Shown here: positions 4,860-6,641 of the stretch, in pieces
How the letters are laid out: each line of letters starts with the position of its first letter
How positions within the stretch are numbered: the first letter of the stretch is position 1
Origin: GCA-2708415 sp964353185
GTDB lineage: Bacteria > Pseudomonadota > Alphaproteobacteria > Micavibrionales > Micavibrionaceae
NCBI GenBank assembly: GCA_964353185.1
Contig: CAYGUV010000028.1
Span: 1-6,641 of the forward strand
Reading direction: 5' to 3'
DNA: 6,641 nucleotides
Made by a program: the position numbers and the translations under genes
The notes under the pieces: generated by a model
Seen by the model: only the letters and a program-made list of their open reading frames with translations
The model's database searches: none
What the model was told of the DNA's origin: nothing

Positions 4860-6400
4860 TGATAATTAGGGTTGAGGTTATGAGCAACGCGTTGAGCCAC
4901 CCTATCTACTCCACGTGCTTCTGTAGTTAAATCCCAAATACGGCTCGCACCATACGCTCTAACAAGCTTTTCTTCCCAACGCGTTGGATAAACAACATTT
5001 GCATATTTATCCTCTGCTAAACTTTCCCGATATTTTTCTACCTTAGAAAACAGTTTATCAATATCTTGCTGTTTTGTTGTTGTTCTTAATATTACTTTTT
5101 CTCTAGCCTCTTCTGATGGTAACATTGCTGCCCATAAGGCTATTAATTCTATTCCTGCAGTTAAAGCTATTTCACCTGAAATAGCTTTGTCTACATAAGG
5201 TTTTAAAGCCATCACAAATTCCATGCCCATTTGTTTGCTTGCAAGACCAAGTCCATAAACAAAGGCGGCTTGGGTATCTTGGGGATATTTCTTATGAGCT
5301 TCTGCTGATTTTTGAAATGCTTCTTCTTCTCTATTTGTCTGCGCATATAAACCAATCGTAAGCATGTCGAAATTCCAAGCATCTGACGTTTTGCCTTCTG
5401 CCATCGCTAAAAACTTTTCAACATCCTCGTAATCACGATTAATTAACGCATAGCGCGCCGCCTGAGCCGCAAGCATAGGATGCTGTTCTCCAGCTTTTTC
5501 AAATTCTCTTTGAATAAATCTATGCGCAGCACCAAAATTCTCTGCATGGGCGATAACGCGCGCACTTTTCTTTATTCTTTCATATTCATCACTCGTTAAT
5601 ACATCCAAACTAAATAAAGGTGTTTTAGCAATAGGGGCATATTTTTGAGGATTATCTATAGCATCTTTTAATCTATCAATTTTAAATGATAAATTTTGTT
5701 TTTTTATATGACTCTCAGGTAATTTAAGCAATGCTGCTAAAGCATCTTTTCTTAATGATTGTGCGGATGCTGGGTCATCATATCTTAAAACATTTGCCGC
5801 TTGAATAAAGACATGCGCTACCTCTTCTAAGACTTTTGTTGCACTTGCATGTATTTCAAGCGCTTGCATTGCGATTGGAAGTTTTTCTAGAGGAGACTTT
5901 TTTAAAAGAGCCATCGTTCCTAATAAATCACAAAAAAACGTCTCATTACGATGTTTATTGAGCTGGTAAGCGTCCATTAAAATGAAAAAAGCTTCCTCAA
6001 AATTCTTTTTTGCTTTTGCGAACGAAGTCCTTAAAGAGAGAACGTTATCTTGATTATCCCTATCTGCATTAAACTCATTGAGCAGTACTTCAGCTTCATC
6101 AAACCTTTCTGTCTTTAAGAATAAATTCACTCTTTGTTGAAGGATAAAAAATTCGTTTGGCTCGATTAATTCCGCTTGAGATATTATTTCTTCTGCAACC
6201 CCAAATTCATTTGATTTTAACAGCGCGGAAACAAAAGGAACAAAAATAGCTTCATCAACAATTCCATCTTTTAAGTCTGCTTCGTAAATAGGCCTCAAAA
6301 TTTGTATTATTGCCTGTAGAGAATTTTTATATCCAAATTCTTCTCTAAGACTTTGGATGCTATCTAGAGCTTTGGCTTTTGTATTTAAAGTTTGAAACAT
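4856..6400 (-). CDS. Helical-repeat (TPR-like) protein of unknown function, 514 residues
   Basis: I do not recognise a named family. The protein is almost entirely alpha-helical, with no signal peptide or membrane segment, so it is probably cytoplasmic. Paired amphipathic helices with TPR-like spacing are visible at about 53-110 (for example FGVAEEIISQAELIEPNEFF, then RFDEAEVLL) and 115-150 (KKNFEEAFFILMDAYQLN). More occur at about 285-385 (NFGAAHRFIQREFEKAGEQH, RDYEDVEKFLAMAEG, NREEEAFQKSAEAHKKYP). These suggest a protein-binding scaffold. The C-terminal 45 residues are distinctive and may be a separate conserved element: YPTRWEEKLVRAYG at 471-484 and ARGVDRVAQRVAH at 495-507. The coding sequence is visibly more AT-rich than map or radC. 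The ATG at 6400 has no Shine-Dalgarno, but a promoter ends 8 nt upstream, so a nearly leaderless mRNA is expected. It converges with radC, overlapping by 4 nt with no room for an intergenic terminator. Confidence 0.87.
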   Translation of the reverse strand: MFQTLNTKAKALDSIQSLREEFGYKNSLQAIIQILRPIYEADLKDGIVDEAIFVPFVSALLKSNEFGVAEEIISQAELIEPNEFFILQQRVNLFLKTERFDEAEVLLNEFNADRDNQDNVLSLRTSFAKAKKNFEEAFFILMDAYQLNKHRNETFFCDLLGTMALLKKSPLEKLPIAMQALEIHASATKVLEEVAHVFIQAANVLRYDDPASAQSLRKDALAALLKLPESHIKKQNLSFKIDRLKDAIDNPQKYAPIAKTPLFSLDVLTSDEYERIKKSARVIAHAENFGAAHRFIQREFEKAGEQHPMLAAQAARYALINRDYEDVEKFLAMAEGKTSDAWNFDMLTIGLYAQTNREEEAFQKSAEAHKKYPQDTQAAFVYGLGLASKQMGMEFVMALKPYVDKAISGEIALTAGIELIALWAAMLPSEEAREKVILRTTTKQQDIDKLFSKVEKYRESLAEDKYANVVYPTRWEEKLVRAYGASRIWDLTTEARGVDRVAQRVAHNLNPNYH

Positions 6401-6408
6401 ACTTGTTT

Positions 6409-6435
6409 ATTATGGAATTATCTGGATTTTGTCAA
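6409..6435 (-). promoter_or_regulatory. Sigma-70-type promoter of the TPR-like gene, predicted leaderless
   Basis: On the minus strand a perfect TTGACA (6435-6430) is followed, after 15 nt, by CATAAT (6414-6409), a 5/6 match to the -10 consensus. The overlapping TAATAA (6412-6407) would give a 17-nt spacer. Only 8 nt separate CATAAT from the ATG at 6400, so transcription should begin at or within a couple of bases of the start codon. This fits the lack of a Shine-Dalgarno. Confidence 0.6.
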
Positions 6436-6454
6436 TATTAAAATGCTGTTAACA

Positions 6455-6463
6455 TGCTATACT
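6455..6463 (+). promoter_or_regulatory. Extended -10 promoter element for the candidate small RNA
   Basis: TGCTATACT contains an extended -10 (TGN before TATACT, a 5/6 match to TATAAT). No good -35 lies at 16-18 nt. The predicted start, about 7 nt downstream near 6470, coincides with the first base of the hairpin of the candidate RNA. It is back to back with the promoter of the TPR-like gene, with predicted starts about 70 bp apart. Confidence 0.42.
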
Positions 6464-6469
6464 CATCCC

Positions 6470-6526
6470 ATGTCCGCTCTTGGGAGCGGCACATTTTGCG
6501 GGAGACATCGCAAAGCGCTTTTTTTT
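6470..6526 (+). ncRNA. Candidate small structured RNA with terminal T8 run
   Basis: Hairpin 1 spans 6470-6494: ATGT/ACAT outside and CCGCTC/GAGCGG inside, with loop TTGG and one bulged C, ten pairs in all. Hairpin 2 spans 6495-6514: TTTGCG/CGCAAA with an 8-nt loop GGAGACAT. GCGC and eight T (6519-6526) follow, resembling an intrinsic terminator although four bases separate stem and T run. In an alternative fold AGCG (6485-6488) pairs with CGCT (6516-6519), which would break hairpin 1 and place a stem directly before the T run. An extended -10 upstream would start transcription at the hairpin's first base. The size of about 57 nt and the position between genes fit a small RNA or an attenuated leader. 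No known RNA family is recognised. The frame from the ATG at 6470 is open to the window edge but does not look coding. Confidence 0.4.
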
Positions 6527-6589
6527 GAGGTTTCTATATCGCGGCTTTGGATAAATAGAGATAAACGACGAACCGTTATCCCTTCCCCC

Positions 6590-6640
6590 CTACAAAACCC
6601 CCATCTTCACCGCATTCTTTCCGCCCTTTTTGACGTCGTA
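6590..6640 (-). CDS. Possible 3' end of a minus-strand gene entering from the right
   Basis: Sixteen codons followed by TAG (6592-6590) read YDVKKGGKNAVKMGVL. Fourteen of the sixteen codons start with a purine, a coding-like pattern absent from the other frames here, and the lysine-rich end resembles a protein C-terminus. The stretch is too short to identify a product. Downstream on the same strand GATAACG (6580-6574) pairs with CGTTTATC (6567-6560) around one bulged A. A weak T-containing stretch follows, which could be its terminator. Between 6527 and 6589 I see nothing else. Confidence 0.3.
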   Translation of the reverse strand, partial: YDVKKGGKNAVKMGVL

Positions 6641-6641
6641 C

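Noticed and set aside
6470..6640. Plus-strand frame open from the ATG at 6470 to the window edge (57 codons)
   Set aside because: Codons are largely pyrimidine-first, the 5' part is entirely hairpins and a T8 run, there is no Shine-Dalgarno, and the opposite strand looks more coding at the far end. It cannot be excluded, since the frame continues beyond the window.
1..6641. CRISPR array, transposase, integrase or phage genes
   Set aside because: No regularly spaced direct repeats and no recognisable mobile-element protein in any frame. The AAG-periodic repeats are too short and degenerate to be CRISPR.

Overview
The window looks like a chromosomal stretch of a moderately AT-rich Gram-negative bacterium, most likely an alphaproteobacterium. 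This rests on the style of the CoaD, stand-alone CinA-type, type I methionine aminopeptidase and RadC proteins, and on a map-radC neighbourhood that I recall as common in that class. The assignment is from memory of family sequences, not from a search. One scaffold gap of exactly 100 N lies at 1687-1786.

Left part (1-2532): a minus-strand tRNA-Lys(UUU) with encoded CCA, then minus-strand coaD (coenzyme A synthesis). Divergent from coaD is a small plus-strand protein with one membrane or signal segment and no recognised family. It converges almost end to end with a small secreted minus-strand protein. Beyond these lie the N gap and a minus-strand gene for a CinA-type MoaB/MogA-fold protein whose C-terminus is lost in the gap.

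Middle part (2533-4859): map starts divergently from the cinA-type gene, 48 bp away. Between map and radC sits fosA, a complete glutathione-type fosfomycin resistance enzyme with all expected metal-binding residues. It is bracketed by a 26-29 bp imperfect inverted repeat made of ACCGCCAAG-like units, and a third, diverged copy ends about 10 bp before the radC start codon. The simplest reading is that fosA and its flanking repeats are a later insertion that split an older map-radC pair.

Right part (4856-6641): radC converges with, and overlaps by 4 nt, a 514-residue helical-repeat (TPR-like) minus-strand gene of unknown function. That gene has a good sigma-70-type promoter so close to its ATG that the mRNA should be nearly leaderless. 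Back to back with this promoter is an extended -10 element driving what looks like a short structured RNA with two hairpins and a T8 run. A few codons of a further minus-strand gene may enter at the right edge.

The housekeeping genes (coaD, map, radC, tRNA-Lys) are unrelated in pathway. The parts most worth a second look are the repeat-bounded fosA, the candidate small RNA, and the orphan helical-repeat protein with its leaderless promoter.
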